Assembly: GCA_015265235.1 (NCBI GenBank)
Contig: JABZYJ010000127.1
Span: forward strand, 1-5,424
Direction of reading: 5' to 3'
Length of the DNA stretch: 5,424 nucleotides
From: Selenomonas sp.
GTDB taxonomy: Bacteria; Bacillota; Negativicutes; Selenomonadales; Selenomonadaceae
Positions 5,289 through 5,424 of this stretch are shown in pieces (position 1 is the stretch's first letter; the number at the start of each line of letters is the position of its first letter). A model generated the notes under the pieces. The model had not been told where the DNA came from. It ran no database searches and worked only from the letters and a program-made list of their open reading frames with translations. Both the position numbers and the translations under genes were made by a program.

Positions 5289-5424
5289 AGCGATTGTTGC
5301 TGCTGCTCCTCTGTATGCTGGCCTATATGCCGGCGGCGTTTGCCTCGACATGGCAGGAGGACGTGGAGGCTGTTACGAGCCATCCGGAGAAAGTCTATGA
5401 AGTGTATTGCGGAATGCCTTATGA
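5285..5424 (+). CDS. Secreted protein of unknown function (N-terminus only)
   Basis: The ATG at 5285 overlaps the recombinase stop in ATGA, with AAGGA (5271-5275) 9 bases upstream, which indicates translational coupling. The first 20 residues form a classic Sec signal peptide: K2-R3, a run of six leucines, and a probable signal peptidase I site at A-F-A before Ser21. Cys10 lies in the hydrophobic core but has Leu at -1, so it is a poor lipobox. The visible mature part is about 26 residues and contains W23, an acidic patch and VYEVYCGMPY near the window end. The frame stays open at 5424. I cannot assign a family. Confidence 0.7.
   Translation, partial: MKRLLLLLLCMLAYMPAAFASTWQEDVEAVTSHPEKVYEVYCGMPY

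Noticed and set aside
5399..5424. EVYCGMPY at the window end resembling EMYCGDVDDMP in the 26-residue microprotein
   Set aside because: The match is only a few residues, in proteins of different type (secreted versus acidic cytoplasmic), and is most likely chance.

Overview
The window looks like part of a plasmid, or plasmid-like accessory DNA, from a moderately GC-rich, Firmicutes-type bacterium. Every convincing gene is on the + strand. Most starts have strong AGGAGG-type ribosome binding sites, and the coding backbone is about 57% GC in the 60-base lines I counted. This combination, together with the protein types, fits Negativicutes (Selenomonas and relatives). The taxonomic guess is inference only.

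Region 1 (1-1340) starts with the last codons of an upstream gene. It continues with a 371-residue protein carrying an ArdC-like N-terminal (ssDNA-binding type) domain, a 26-residue very acidic microprotein behind a near-perfect Shine-Dalgarno, and an intrinsic terminator. Region 2 (1343-3043) is a type II (actin-based) partition locus: a 190-base leader with inverted repeats and possible promoters (the likely centromere), then a ParM/Alp-type actin ATPase, then a small ParR-type ribbon-helix-helix DNA-binding protein.

Region 3 (3051-4538) is a separate transcription unit. It has its own promoter with a perfect TATAAT, two tandem paralogous small genes (77 and 71 residues, about half identical) and a compact HipA/CtkA-type protein kinase whose start overlaps the second small gene by 8 bases. 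It closes with a strong intrinsic terminator. The layout looks like a toxin-antitoxin or addiction module with a duplicated small partner that I cannot assign to a known family. It is the best candidate here for something undescribed.

Region 4 (4583-5424) has four alternating copies of a TGTNTCAAAA-like motif just upstream of a full-length small serine recombinase (resolvase/invertase). These are probably its res or operator site. The recombinase is coupled through ATGA to a secreted-protein gene that runs off the window.

Taken together, partition (parM/parR), possible post-segregational control (small genes plus kinase) and possible multimer resolution (recombinase plus repeats) form a plasmid maintenance block. 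Base composition is mosaic: the small genes and the first three quarters of the kinase are more AT-rich than their flanks, with an abrupt change inside the kinase near 4260.
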